A stretch of 64,000 bases of DNA from Lachnospiraceae bacterium (lineage in GTDB: Bacteria > Bacillota > Clostridia > Lachnospirales > Lachnospiraceae). A program made the position numbers and the translations under genes. The stretch is from positions 158,563 to 222,562 of the forward strand of contig CAJTCY010000002.1 of assembly GCA_910575075.1 (NCBI GenBank). Reading direction: 5' to 3'. The notes under the pieces were generated by a model that was not told the origin of the DNA, did not search any database, and saw only the letters and a program-made list of their open reading frames with translations. This document shows, piece by piece, positions 34,842-43,997 of the stretch. The stretch's first letter is position 1. The number at the start of each line of letters is the position of its first letter.

Positions 34842-36089
34842 ATGAATGAAAAGAAAGTAACCATCAACGAAATGATTGCCCGGATGGTCGCAGAAGCCAG
34901 GAGGCTCGGCTACAGTGAATCCAGCATATGGACAAACATCCAGCCGGGGCTGCGGGCCTTTGCAATCTACTACGGCAAAAAGGGCATCTCCCTCTACGAT
35001 CCCGAAATCACAAGTGAATATGTAGGGTTCCAGAAGGAACGGCTGTCCAGAAATGAAATCTCAGACTATTACTACAGGAATATCCGCTCTGCCGCGAACC
35101 GGCTGAATGAGTTTTATCTGACAGGGACGATCCACCTCAAAATGCCGAAACACGGAACAAAATATCTGCTCAAAGCTGAAAACGAGCGGCTGATCGACCG
35201 TTTCCTGGATTATAAGGAGTATGGTCCGAATACCCGTGACGATGTGGTCTGGGTGATCCGCAGATACCTTTATCACTTTGAAGCCCTCGGCCATGAATCG
35301 TTAGAACTTGTCTCTGTCGATGATGTGAGGGAGTTTATATTAAAAACTGCGGAAGAGGTCAGGACATCCAGCCTGCACAACATCCTTCTCTATCTTAAAT
35401 ATTTCCATATCTTCCTGAAAGAGACAGGGGTTCCGGCTCCGGACTGTGCCGGCCTGTTCTCCTATAAGGTCTACCGTGACATGCCGATACAGGGCTATGT
35501 GACGGATGAAGAGCTGGACCGCATCCTTGCGGTGATCGATACAGAAAGCGACATGGGAAAAAGGGACCGCGCCATCATCCTGACGGCTGCGACAACCGGC
35601 CTGCGCGCCTGCGACCTTATCCGTCTGAAACTGTCCGACATCGACTGGAGGAAGGGAGAGATCCGGCTGTGCCAGAAAAAGACCGGCAGGACGGTCTATG
35701 TCCCTCTGGTAAAACAGACCGGAGCTGCCCTACAGGATTATATCCTGAATGCACGCCCTGCTTCTGACTGCCCGGAAGTGTTCCTGAGGGCCGTGGCTCC
35801 CAAAACAGCCATCGCCAATGCGGTCTGCATCGGAAGTATGTTCCAGCAGTACCAGAAGAAAGCCGGTATTGCCAGGCATGCATTTGACGGGAAAGGATTC
35901 CACGGCCTCCGCAGGCGTCTTGCCAAGAAGCTGCTCGTTACAGGCACGCCCCTCACAACGATTGCCCAGATCCTCGGACATGACGACCTGAAATCTTCAC
36001 GCCAGTACCTTTCGCTTGACACCGGGAACCTGAAAGAGTGTGCACTTGATTTCAGAGGAATCCCGTTGGAAAGGAGGGAGCTGCTATGA
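34842..36089 (+). CDS. ritA: Tyrosine recombinase A of RIT element
   Basis: The 415-residue site-specific recombinase starts at 34842 (MNEKKVTINEMIARM) behind AAAGGAGG. It has an N-terminal SAM-like core-binding domain (about 100-200) and a catalytic domain with Arg in TGLRACDLIRL, HGLRRRLAKKL and GHDDLKSSRQYL (His and catalytic Tyr). Box II reads HGLRR with Arg at the position that is often His. Its TGA overlaps the next ATG (ATGA), so translation is coupled. The symbol rests on gene order in RIT elements. Confidence 0.85.
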   Translation: MNEKKVTINEMIARMVAEARRLGYSESSIWTNIQPGLRAFAIYYGKKGISLYDPEITSEYVGFQKERLSRNEISDYYYRNIRSAANRLNEFYLTGTIHLKMPKHGTKYLLKAENERLIDRFLDYKEYGPNTRDDVVWVIRRYLYHFEALGHESLELVSVDDVREFILKTAEEVRTSSLHNILLYLKYFHIFLKETGVPAPDCAGLFSYKVYRDMPIQGYVTDEELDRILAVIDTESDMGKRDRAIILTAATTGLRACDLIRLKLSDIDWRKGEIRLCQKKTGRTVYVPLVKQTGAALQDYILNARPASDCPEVFLRAVAPKTAIANAVCIGSMFQQYQKKAGIARHAFDGKGFHGLRRRLAKKLLVTGTPLTTIAQILGHDDLKSSRQYLSLDTGNLKECALDFRGIPLERRELL

Positions 36090-37060
36090 GCCGGGGATTT
36101 ACCAGCATATTTGCAGACGACCTGGACAACCTGATCAGCCTGAAAGTATCGCTCGGCTATTCAGAGAGCACTTATCTTGGGAGGGCACGCCAGTTTGACA
36201 GGTACTGTTCTATGAAATACGAAAAAGCAGACGAGCTGACAGAAGGCATCGTCCTGAACTGGCTGAAACCTGAGCCGGGAGAAGCCGGAAGCGTGATCCA
36301 TGGCAGGGCCGCTTTCATTAGGGGATTCGGCACTTATCTGAAATCCGTTGGAAAGAACGCCTTCATCCTGCCGGATAAGTTTACTGCTGGAGGAACAGTT
36401 TTTGTTCCGTACCTGTTTGGGGACGATGAACTGGCGGCGCTTTTCCGGGAGATTGATACATACAGATATCCCAAAGAGCCATTCCGTCCGCTCCTGCTCA
36501 GCGCTTACTTCCGCATGACTTATACCTGCGGGCTGCGTCCGAATGAGGGCAGGAACCTTAAGAGAAATGAAGTGGACCTGAATACCGGGGAGCTGCGTAT
36601 CATTGAAACGAAGAAGCATAAAAGCCGCAACATCGTCATGTCAGATGAAATGAATTTTCTGGCAAAATCCTATGCGGCTGTCCGTGATGCGGCGTTTCCC
36701 GAAAGCGAACTTTTCTTCCCCTCGCCATCCGGCGGCCCCTACTCCGCCGGATGGATGCAGGGAAAGTTTAAGAGATTTTTTGCCTTATCGAAACCGGATG
36801 TTCCAAAAGACCTTCTTCCCTCAGTAAGAGTATACGATCTCAGGCACCGATTTGCCACTGCTGTTTTGAACCGGTGGCTTGACGAAAAGAAAGACCTCGG
36901 TTCCCGTTTGCCTTACTTACAGACATACATGGGACACAGGGATCTGGAAGCGACGGCTTATTACATCCATCTTCTCCCGGAAAATCTGATAAAATCGGCA
37001 GGGATTGACTGGGAAGGCATGAACCATCTGATTCCACGGGTGGAACTATGGGAAAAGTAA
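36086..37060 (+). CDS. ritB: Tyrosine recombinase B of RIT element
   Basis: The 324-residue recombinase has catalytic Arg in TCGLRPNEGRNLKRNEV, box YDLRHRFATAVL, and YMGHRDLEATAYYIHL with His and Tyr. It overlaps the upstream gene by 4 bp and the downstream gene by 13 bp. It belongs to the XerC/D-like phage integrase superfamily. Confidence 0.87.
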   Translation: MSRGFTSIFADDLDNLISLKVSLGYSESTYLGRARQFDRYCSMKYEKADELTEGIVLNWLKPEPGEAGSVIHGRAAFIRGFGTYLKSVGKNAFILPDKFTAGGTVFVPYLFGDDELAALFREIDTYRYPKEPFRPLLLSAYFRMTYTCGLRPNEGRNLKRNEVDLNTGELRIIETKKHKSRNIVMSDEMNFLAKSYAAVRDAAFPESELFFPSPSGGPYSAGWMQGKFKRFFALSKPDVPKDLLPSVRVYDLRHRFATAVLNRWLDEKKDLGSRLPYLQTYMGHRDLEATAYYIHLLPENLIKSAGIDWEGMNHLIPRVELWEK

Positions 37061-38088
37061 AAGACGAGCAGTTATTCACACTTTTGCGTGATTTCCTGTT
37101 GGTCTACCTGCCGAACCAACGGAAAGCGAGCAGCAATACCGTAAAGGCTTACAGGACAACCCTGAACCAGTTCCTTAAATATACAGCCGAGCAAAAAAAT
37201 ATCTCTGTACTGTCCGTCACCTCCGGGATGGTCACATATGAAATGGTGAACTCGTATCTTGACTGGCTTTCAGCAGAGAAGAACGCCGCTCCGGCTACGC
37301 GCAACAACAGGCTGGCGGCCATCCGGGCATTTATTTCCTATGCCGCAGCCTGCCGCCCGGAATATATCAGCATTGCAAGCGGGCTGGCAGCTATCGGAAT
37401 CCAAAAAAATGACCGGTTTGCGAAAGTGGATTATATGTCGGAAGAAGCAGTAAAAACGCTTCTTGCAGAGCCGGACACCAGGACGGAGATCGGAGTGCGG
37501 GATCAGTTCCTGATGATCTTTCTGTATGATACCGGGGCGCGTATCCAGGAAGTTCTGGATGTGAAAATCTGCGACATTAAAGTTGACAGGACGCCGACTG
37601 TGACGCTTCATGGGAAAGGGAAGAAAACCAGGATAGTCCCCTTGATGAAAGATACTGTAAAACATCTGCAGAATTATATGAAGGTGTTCCATCCGGGCGA
37701 AACATGGATGTCATCGGAATGGCTCTTTTATGTGGAGCGCAAAGGAATCCGTAACGCCATGTGCGATGATACGGCAAGGCTCCGGATTCAGAAATACGCC
37801 GCATCTGCAAGGGAGAAATGCCCGGATGTCCCCCTGAATGTCCACCCCCATTTGTGGAGACATACGAGGGCCATGCATTTATACCAACACGGCATGGATT
37901 TAACTTTAATCTCGCAATGGCTTGGACACAAACAGCTTGAAACCACGCTGATTTACGCACACGCAGATACAGAAGCGAAAAGGAAAGCAATCACGGAGGC
38001 AATGGCTTCTGATCCTTTCCTTGAAGCGGAGCCTGTTAATTATACCGTCAGTGATGAGGAAATCCTCAAACGTCTTTACGGTCTATGA
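37048..38088 (+). CDS. ritC: Tyrosine recombinase C of RIT element
   Basis: The 346-residue recombinase has an N-terminal core-binding domain (about 10-100), Arg in DTGARIQEVLDVKICDI, Lys in HGKGKKTRIVPL, box HLWRHTRAMHLYQHG and WLGHKQLETTLIYAH. The start overlaps ritB. All catalytic residues of the family are present, so this subunit should be active. Confidence 0.88.
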   Translation: MGKVKDEQLFTLLRDFLLVYLPNQRKASSNTVKAYRTTLNQFLKYTAEQKNISVLSVTSGMVTYEMVNSYLDWLSAEKNAAPATRNNRLAAIRAFISYAAACRPEYISIASGLAAIGIQKNDRFAKVDYMSEEAVKTLLAEPDTRTEIGVRDQFLMIFLYDTGARIQEVLDVKICDIKVDRTPTVTLHGKGKKTRIVPLMKDTVKHLQNYMKVFHPGETWMSSEWLFYVERKGIRNAMCDDTARLRIQKYAASAREKCPDVPLNVHPHLWRHTRAMHLYQHGMDLTLISQWLGHKQLETTLIYAHADTEAKRKAITEAMASDPFLEAEPVNYTVSDEEILKRLYGL

Positions 38089-38158
38089 TGGACCTAAGAT
38101 TATCCCGAATTATTCTCCCTAAGCGAGAGATTTAGGAAAGCTGACCGTGTAAATGACT

Positions 38159-38254
38159 AAAAAGTTATCCCGAATATTTCTCTAAGAAATGCCGCTATTA
38201 CTGGCTTTCTTTGATGTATTCGGGATAATCTGACTTTCGGTATAACCAGTAGTT
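38159..38254 (-). repeat. RIT right terminal inverted repeat (96 bp)
   Basis: Reverse complement of the left repeat with one base difference near the outer end. Confidence 0.9.
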
Positions 38255-39333
38255 TTGAGAACCTTTATTTAGGTATTGTCTGCATGCACATAGACAAGCA
38301 CCATGTCCATAATCACATCATCGTGAGTGCGGTAAATCTGGAGTCTACCAGGAAATTCCGCAACTTTTGGGGTTCCTCCTGGGCTTTGCGCCGGATCAGC
38401 GATAAGCTGTGTCTGGAGCATGGCCTTTCTATTGTCGAAGATCCCAAGCCCAGCCGCGGCCACTATGGAAAATGGCTGGGTGATGGAAACAAACCGCTTT
38501 CCTTTCAGAATCAGATCCGTCAGGCCATTGACGCCGCCCTGGAGCAGCACCCCTCCACCTTTGAGGATTTCCTGAAAATTCTGGAAGCGTCCGGTGTGGA
38601 AGTCACCCGGCGCGGGAAATCTATCAATTTCCGTGTTCCAGGGCAAAAGAGCCGAACCCGCTGCAATACGCTAAAAGGAGATTATACTGAACAGGCAATA
38701 CGGGAAAGGATCGCCGGAACCTATATTCCCTCTGTTCAGTCCAAACGGTCCAATTCTTCGGTGAGGATGCTGATTGATATTGACGCCGCAATGCGGGCCG
38801 GTAAAGGTGCCGGTTATGAGCGTTGTGCCAAAGTGTTCAATGTGAAGCAGCTTGCGAAAGCTGTGGCTTACCTGAAAGAGCATGGGGATATGAGCTATGA
38901 GGACCTTCAAGCAAAGGCCCAGGCTACGACTTCCCGGTTTAATGAGCTTTCCACGCAGATCAAGGATATGGAAAGCCGTTTATCTCAAAATGGAGAATTG
39001 CAGAAACAGATCGTCAATTACTCTAAGACGAGATCTGTCTACATTGCGTATCGAAAAGCCGGTTACAGCAAAAAATTCCGGGCCGAGCATGAGGCTGACA
39101 TCCTGATCCACCAGGCAGCGAAGAAATATTTTGACAGCCTGGGAGTGGAGAAGCTGCCTACCGTAAAGACTCTGCGGGAAGAATATGCCGAAGTGCTGGA
39201 GGCCAAGAGAAAAGCCTATGCGGAATATAAGCAGGTACGGGAAGAAATGCGGGAGCTGCAGAATGTGAAGGCCAATATTGACTATCTGCTGGGACCGTCT
39301 GCGGAAAGGACACAGGAAAAAGAACATTCATAA
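38255..39333 (+). pseudogene. Relaxase (MobA/MobL-like), N-terminally truncated at the RIT element
   Basis: The frame is open from the RIT boundary. It enters at YLGIVCMHIDKHHVHNHIIV, the third relaxase motif (HxDxxHxHNH) that binds the metal ion, and continues with the conserved NFWGSSWALRRISDKLCLEHG region and a long coiled-coil C-terminus. The N-terminal part with the catalytic Tyr is missing. This is a MOBP-type transfer protein of Tn1549-like or mobilisable elements. An internal ATG at 38284 could start a short product, but without the nicking domain it should not function. Confidence 0.8.
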
Positions 39334-39487
39334 GCATATATGGAAATTATTCAGAAAATTTGATATACTTATTGGCGTGTCTGTGTGGAGTCTACTGCCT
39401 TACTTGACAAAGTTTCTCGTTATCCATGGAAAATTCATATACATGACACATTGGAATGCTAATATCTAAATAAAAAAGGGTGATGAA

Positions 39488-40153
39488 ATGGCAAACTTAT
39501 TGATAGTAGAAGATGATGTCCTGACAAACGAATCTGTTTGTGAGTATTTGCAGGATATGGGCCACATCGTGTTTTCAGCATACGATGGAGAACAGGCTTT
39601 AGAGTTGTTCAATAGCAAAGAGATAGACCTGGTTGTTTTGGACATCATGCTTCCCCAAATAAACGGTCTGAATGTTTTGAAAAAGATTCGTCAGGCAAGC
39701 AGCATACCAATTCTTATGCTCACAGCGATGGACGACATGGATACACAGATTATGAGTTTTGACAATCTGGCAGATGATTATGTAACGAAACCGTTTTCCA
39801 TCGTTTTACTGGGAAAAAGGATTACGGCGCTTCTTCGGCGTATTGGAAAAACGGGACCAGCAAATATTTGGAGTTATAAAGATATTATAGTGGACTTCTC
39901 CGGCTTTTCAGCAGAAAAGGCAGGAAAGCTGATTGATATTTCACCCAAAGAAGTGCAGTTGCTGAAAATTCTGGTGGATCATACAGGAGTTGTGTTGACC
40001 AGAGATCAAATTCTCGATTCTATTTGGGGGACAGATGTTCCATTGAATGATAGGACGATTGACACATATATCGGCAGACTTCGTAAAAAGTTAGGATTGG
40101 ACTGTATTGTAACAGTGAAGGGAATCGGCTATAAATTTGAGGATGTGCGATGA
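39488..40153 (+). CDS. OmpR-family response regulator, VanR-like
   Basis: The 221-residue protein has a receiver (NLLIVEDDVLTNESV; phospho-Asp in LVVLDIMLPQINGL; YVTKPFS) and a winged helix (DISPKEVQLLKILVDHTGVVL ... IVTVKGIGYKF). It starts behind AAAAAGGGTGATGAA. It overlaps the kinase gene by 4 bp. Direct TGACAACT repeats ahead of the permease at 42553 are a candidate target. Confidence 0.9.
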   Translation: MANLLIVEDDVLTNESVCEYLQDMGHIVFSAYDGEQALELFNSKEIDLVVLDIMLPQINGLNVLKKIRQASSIPILMLTAMDDMDTQIMSFDNLADDYVTKPFSIVLLGKRITALLRRIGKTGPANIWSYKDIIVDFSGFSAEKAGKLIDISPKEVQLLKILVDHTGVVLTRDQILDSIWGTDVPLNDRTIDTYIGRLRKKLGLDCIVTVKGIGYKFEDVR

Positions 40154-41598
40154 AACTATTTCCAAAAACTTTTTGTTATACCCTTATGTTAATGATTATC
40201 ATTACGTTAATTGGGCATGGGTTGATGTATTTTCTGATACCTGCTTTTTATACAAACCAAAAAGAAAGTCTTGCGGAAAGCATAGGGGAGGAAATAATAC
40301 AGCAGCTTCAACAATCCTCAGAATTATCGGAAGATAAGGTTTTGGAGCGGTATGCTAAGAATAAGGCATTTGTGAACTTGACCTGCGGAGATAAACAGTA
40401 TGTCTATGGTTCTTTTTATATTGAAGATGCCCTGAATGGAAACGGGAAAGATTATTCTTTTCAAGCCTCTCCCGGAGATCAAGCGAATGATGCTCAGTCT
40501 AATGTTACGGGCGCTGAACAAGGGATTGATGGCCTGGCTCCCTACTTAACAGCACAATTTGTAAAGCGGGAATTTTCGTTTCAAAATGCAGATAACGAAG
40601 ATTGTACGTTGCTTATTCTTGTTACATTGCAGCCGGTAAATGAAACAAAAGGCATTGTTCTTGAGATCCTTCCTATTAACTTGTTGATTTGCTTTATTAT
40701 TTCTGCTATTGTGGCGTTTTTGTATTCCAGACGGCTTTCTACACCAATCAAGAAAATATCAGAAACTACAGAGCAAATGAGGTTATTAAAGAGAAATGCT
40801 GTCTGTGAAATTCGCACAAAGGATGAGATCGGACAGTTATCTCAAAATATCAACGCACTTTATAAGGAACTTTTGACATCAATAGATCATCTGCACGCAG
40901 AAATCGCCCATGTTAGCGAAGTGGAGCAATCAAAAATAGACTTCATGCGAGCTGCTTCGCATGAGTTGAAAACGCCTGTATCGGCAGTTTGCACTATGCT
41001 GGACAGCATGATTTTAGGTGTGGGGAAATTTGAAGATACAGATACTTATCTCCCTGTATGCAAAGAAAAAATGCTGCAGCTTTCTTCTATGATCCAAGAG
41101 GTGCTTGACGCCTCTAAATTGACTGGACAGCCAGAAGAACCTATCAAGAAAGTCCAGCTTTCTGAGTTGCTCCATGAGGTCTGTAATTCCTACCGCTTGA
41201 TTGCAGATTCAAAGGGAATTGTATTTTATATTGAAACAGAAAAAGCCGGGGTGGTTCATATTCCGGTCAAAGCTGTAAAGCGGGCAATCTCCAATGTTAT
41301 CTCTAATGCTGTGAATTATACAAACAGTGGTGGAAAAGTCTCTGTTATCTGTTCAGAAGGCACGATCATAGTAGAAAATGAATGCGTCCCGATTTCAGAG
41401 AAAGACCTAAATCATTTGTTTGAAGCGTTTTACCGGCCTGATTATTCTCGCAGCAGGGAAACTGGTGGAAATGGCCTTGGATTATATATCACCCATAAAC
41501 TTTTGGATACTTACAAAATCCCTTACTCCTTTATGCCGTATGAGCATGGAATGAGATTTACAATAAACTGCCCCACAAATAACCGCTTCGTAAAATGA
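40150..41598 (+). CDS. Sensor histidine kinase, VanS-like
   Basis: The 482-residue kinase has a membrane helix at about 9-31, an extracellular sensor of about 140 residues, a second helix at about 178-198 (INLLICFIISAIVAFLY), HAMP (about 199-250), phospho-His box DFMRAASHELKTPVSAVCTM, N box SNVISNAVNYT and G box GGNGLGLYITHKL. Unlike the other two kinases of the island it has a real external domain, so it may sense its ligand directly. Confidence 0.9.
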   Translation: MKLFPKTFCYTLMLMIIITLIGHGLMYFLIPAFYTNQKESLAESIGEEIIQQLQQSSELSEDKVLERYAKNKAFVNLTCGDKQYVYGSFYIEDALNGNGKDYSFQASPGDQANDAQSNVTGAEQGIDGLAPYLTAQFVKREFSFQNADNEDCTLLILVTLQPVNETKGIVLEILPINLLICFIISAIVAFLYSRRLSTPIKKISETTEQMRLLKRNAVCEIRTKDEIGQLSQNINALYKELLTSIDHLHAEIAHVSEVEQSKIDFMRAASHELKTPVSAVCTMLDSMILGVGKFEDTDTYLPVCKEKMLQLSSMIQEVLDASKLTGQPEEPIKKVQLSELLHEVCNSYRLIADSKGIVFYIETEKAGVVHIPVKAVKRAISNVISNAVNYTNSGGKVSVICSEGTIIVENECVPISEKDLNHLFEAFYRPDYSRSRETGGNGLGLYITHKLLDTYKIPYSFMPYEHGMRFTINCPTNNRFVK

Positions 41599-41728
41599 AG
41601 TTATCTCAACGTACCAATACAAAGAGGACTTCATTAAACAAGATAGGGTTGACCCATTGATAAAATGGAGGTGTATGGTGTATTTATCCGCTATACAGAA
41701 GTTCTAATATAAAATAAGGAGAGATTAC

Positions 41729-42247
41729 ATTGAGATACACAAAAACATCATTAAACTATTCTGTTTGACTTTGGTTTTTACATTGGTATTATCTGCCTGT
41801 GGAAATTCCTCATATAATGACTGCAATTCCATCCTTTCTAACGAGGACAGCTATACCTATCAAAAATGTGTGGACACCGGAAGTACGGACGCTTCTCTGA
41901 AAAGAGAATTTCAAGGGTTCAATGGAAAAGATACCATCTGGATGCTCGATGTCCAAGAAGATGCTTCTATTTCCCTTGACCTTTCGACAAATCTGTCCAG
42001 CGGAAAATTCAAAGTGCTGCTTGTCTCCGAGGAGAACGAAATTACCACTCTTTTAGAAGGTGATGGTACACAGAATACATCCATTGATTTGGAGAAAGGT
42101 ACGGCAAGAATCATACTTGTTGGGGATGGCACAAGCGGATCGTGTGAAATCACTTTAAGCGATATAAGCAATGTAAGTGTGGATTCACCCTCTGATGGCT
42201 TAGATTCCGAAGAATGGATGGATGATTTTTATAATGATTGGACGTAA
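41729..42247 (+). CDS. Small lipoprotein with odd start (copy 1)
   Basis: The mature part begins at the lipobox LSAC, followed by GNSSYND and an acidic beta-rich domain of about 145 residues. It is about 80 percent identical to the lipoprotein at 45455. The start is unusual: the signal-peptide frame (NIIKLFCLTLVFTLVLSAC) has no ATG, GTG or TTG upstream, only ATT at 41729 behind AAGGAGAGATTAC. A TTG one base later (41730) has the right spacing but reads MRYTKTSLNYSV and stops. Loss of one AC pair near 41738 would join that TTG to the signal peptide. The gene is either frameshifted or uses ATT. Function unknown; it stands between the two-component system and the FtsX permeases. Confidence 0.6.
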   Translation: MEIHKNIIKLFCLTLVFTLVLSACGNSSYNDCNSILSNEDSYTYQKCVDTGSTDASLKREFQGFNGKDTIWMLDVQEDASISLDLSTNLSSGKFKVLLVSEENEITTLLEGDGTQNTSIDLEKGTARIILVGDGTSGSCEITLSDISNVSVDSPSDGLDSEEWMDDFYNDWT

Positions 42248-42382
42248 AATAGAACGACCCATGGAGTGTTTTGACTTCCTGATTTGAATATTCATGAGAC
42301 AATCAGGCTATAAGTGATTAGCTACCGCACGATGGCAAAAAAGCTGTCGTACAGCAGCTATACTGACACGCTTATTTGAGCT

Positions 42383-42414
42383 GGCGGTGGCTTTTTAGAG
42401 CCGCCGCCTTTTTT
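42383..42414 (+). terminator. Strong intrinsic terminator
   Basis: A 10-bp stem (42383-42392 with 42399-42408, one G-T pair) is followed by six T. It separates the lipoprotein transcript from the permease operon. Confidence 0.9.
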
Positions 42415-42467
42415 GCCGAAAGACCAAGAAAACGAAAAATCTGTTTATCAATATACAGACAGTGTTT

Positions 42468-42486
42468 TGACAACTCCATGACAACT
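42468..42486 (+). promoter_or_regulatory. Direct repeat TGACAACT with 11-bp period
   Basis: TGACAACT at 42468-42475 and 42479-42486, the spacing typical for OmpR-family response regulators, lies about 70 bp before the permease start. The VanR-like regulator at 39488 is the likely reader (inference). Confidence 0.55.
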
Positions 42487-42552
42487 ATGTTCCATACCCA
42501 TGAGAAATATGCCTGCTAAAATACTGAAAAACAAAGCAAAGGAGGCACTTCT

Positions 42553-43986
42553 ATGAATGTGGGAAAAAGGACAATTTTGTATCTTGTCCGAAAATGGAGC
42601 AAGACGCTCTTGCTGTTTATGATTTTCTTAGTCGTAGGTACACTTGTAATTTCCGGGGTATCTATTCGCAAGGCCGCTGACCAGGCGGCTGCAAATGTGC
42701 GTCAGTCTTTAGGCGGTGGATTTGTCATGAAAGAAGATCACAGCGACCAGAGCAAATATGAACGCCGTGATCTTGGGAACGGTTCCTATGCGATGGCGTA
42801 TGTGGGAGAATCCCTGACAAAAGAAATTGCGGATAAAGTGGCAGAGGTTCCCGGCGTAAGCGGATATAATGCAGAGAATATTGGCCCCGCAAATCTGAAA
42901 ACGATGGATGGCGAGTATTTGAAGTTAAAGAGTATTGAAGGAAGTATGTTTGCCAATGAGCCGGTACTGAGTAAACAGGCAAATATTTATGGCTACACCA
43001 ATACAGCGGAAGCTGATATGTTTACTGGTGGCAGCCTTGAGTTGATTGAAGGACGCCAGATTACCAGCGAGGATCACAACGCTGTGCTGATCCATAAAGA
43101 GTTGGCGGAATCAAACAATCTGAAATTAGGCGACCAATTTGTAATCGCTATGAATCCACAAATTACAGGCGGAGATGAAGAAGCTGGAAAATTGCAAGAA
43201 ACAGTTACCATTGTCGGTATCTTTGATTCTAGGATAACACAACAAGTTTCCATGTTTTCAACACCGGGAGATTTGCTGGAAAATACAGTTTTGATGGATG
43301 TGGAAACAAGCGTAGAACTGTTATCCTGGTCATCTGAGGGCTATTACAAAGTTCATTATCAGGTAGATGATCCGGCTAAGTTGGACAATATTATGGAAGA
43401 TGTAAGAAATCTGGATTCCATAGATTGGGATTGTTTTACGTTGGCCGAAGAAAATAAATCCTACGAATCTGCAGCTTTGCCGCTGGACAATCTGGGAGGT
43501 TTGATTACGACGCTTATTGTGATTACTACAGCCATAAGCGTTGCCATATTAGTTTTGCTTCTGACCATGTGGACAAAGAGCCGTACTCATGAAACCGGAA
43601 TCTTACTTTCTATTGGTATTAGTAAGGCAAAGATTTTAATGCAACATCTGGCCGAGGTTCTTATTGTTGCCGTATTAGCGTTCAGCCTTTCTTTTTTTGC
43701 CAGTACAGCAGTTGCACAAGGAATGGGAAATGCTCTCTTGGACACCGATACCACTAATTCTGTTACACAAGAACCGGAGATTGGTGAGGATGGTTCCTTT
43801 GGTTATACGTTGCCTGAAATCCCTACAAACACAACATCTGTCACTGAATTGACAGTCACAGTTGTGCCACAAACACTGTTTTGGGTGTTTGGTATTGGTG
43901 GGGTGCTGATTATAGCCTCCGTAACGGTAGCTTCTATTCCGATTTTCCGTTTGAAGCCCAAAGAGCTGCTTGGAAAGATGGATTAG
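42553..43986 (+). CDS. FtsX-like ABC permease (MacB/LolE type), first of a pair
   Basis: The 477-residue protein has one N-terminal membrane helix (TLLLFMIFLVVGTLVISGVS), a large extracellular MacB-like core (about 45-310), then three C-terminal helices in an FtsX domain (about 320-345, 370-395, 440-465; ETGILLSIGISKAKILMQHL). It starts behind AAAGGAGGCACTTCT. It pairs with the next permease and with the ATPase at 45990, forming a mechanotransmission-type transporter likely to act on cell-envelope peptides. Confidence 0.88.
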   Translation: MNVGKRTILYLVRKWSKTLLLFMIFLVVGTLVISGVSIRKAADQAAANVRQSLGGGFVMKEDHSDQSKYERRDLGNGSYAMAYVGESLTKEIADKVAEVPGVSGYNAENIGPANLKTMDGEYLKLKSIEGSMFANEPVLSKQANIYGYTNTAEADMFTGGSLELIEGRQITSEDHNAVLIHKELAESNNLKLGDQFVIAMNPQITGGDEEAGKLQETVTIVGIFDSRITQQVSMFSTPGDLLENTVLMDVETSVELLSWSSEGYYKVHYQVDDPAKLDNIMEDVRNLDSIDWDCFTLAEENKSYESAALPLDNLGGLITTLIVITTAISVAILVLLLTMWTKSRTHETGILLSIGISKAKILMQHLAEVLIVAVLAFSLSFFASTAVAQGMGNALLDTDTTNSVTQEPEIGEDGSFGYTLPEIPTNTTSVTELTVTVVPQTLFWVFGIGGVLIIASVTVASIPIFRLKPKELLGKMD

Positions 43987-43997
43987 GAGGTCACATA

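Larger units (their letters stand above)
34607..38254 (+). mobile_element. RIT-type element (three tyrosine recombinases) with 96-bp terminal inverted repeats
   Basis: Three overlapping tyrosine recombinase genes are bounded by 96-bp inverted repeats (34607-34702 and 38159-38254) that differ at one base. The core word ATTCGGGATAA or its complement occurs twice in each terminal repeat and once more just inside each end (near 34747 and 38099), six sites in all. This matches the plan of recombinase-in-trio (RIT) elements. The total length is 3.65 kb with no cargo. The right flank is an open relaxase frame, so the element sits at or in a relaxase gene. Confidence 0.88.
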
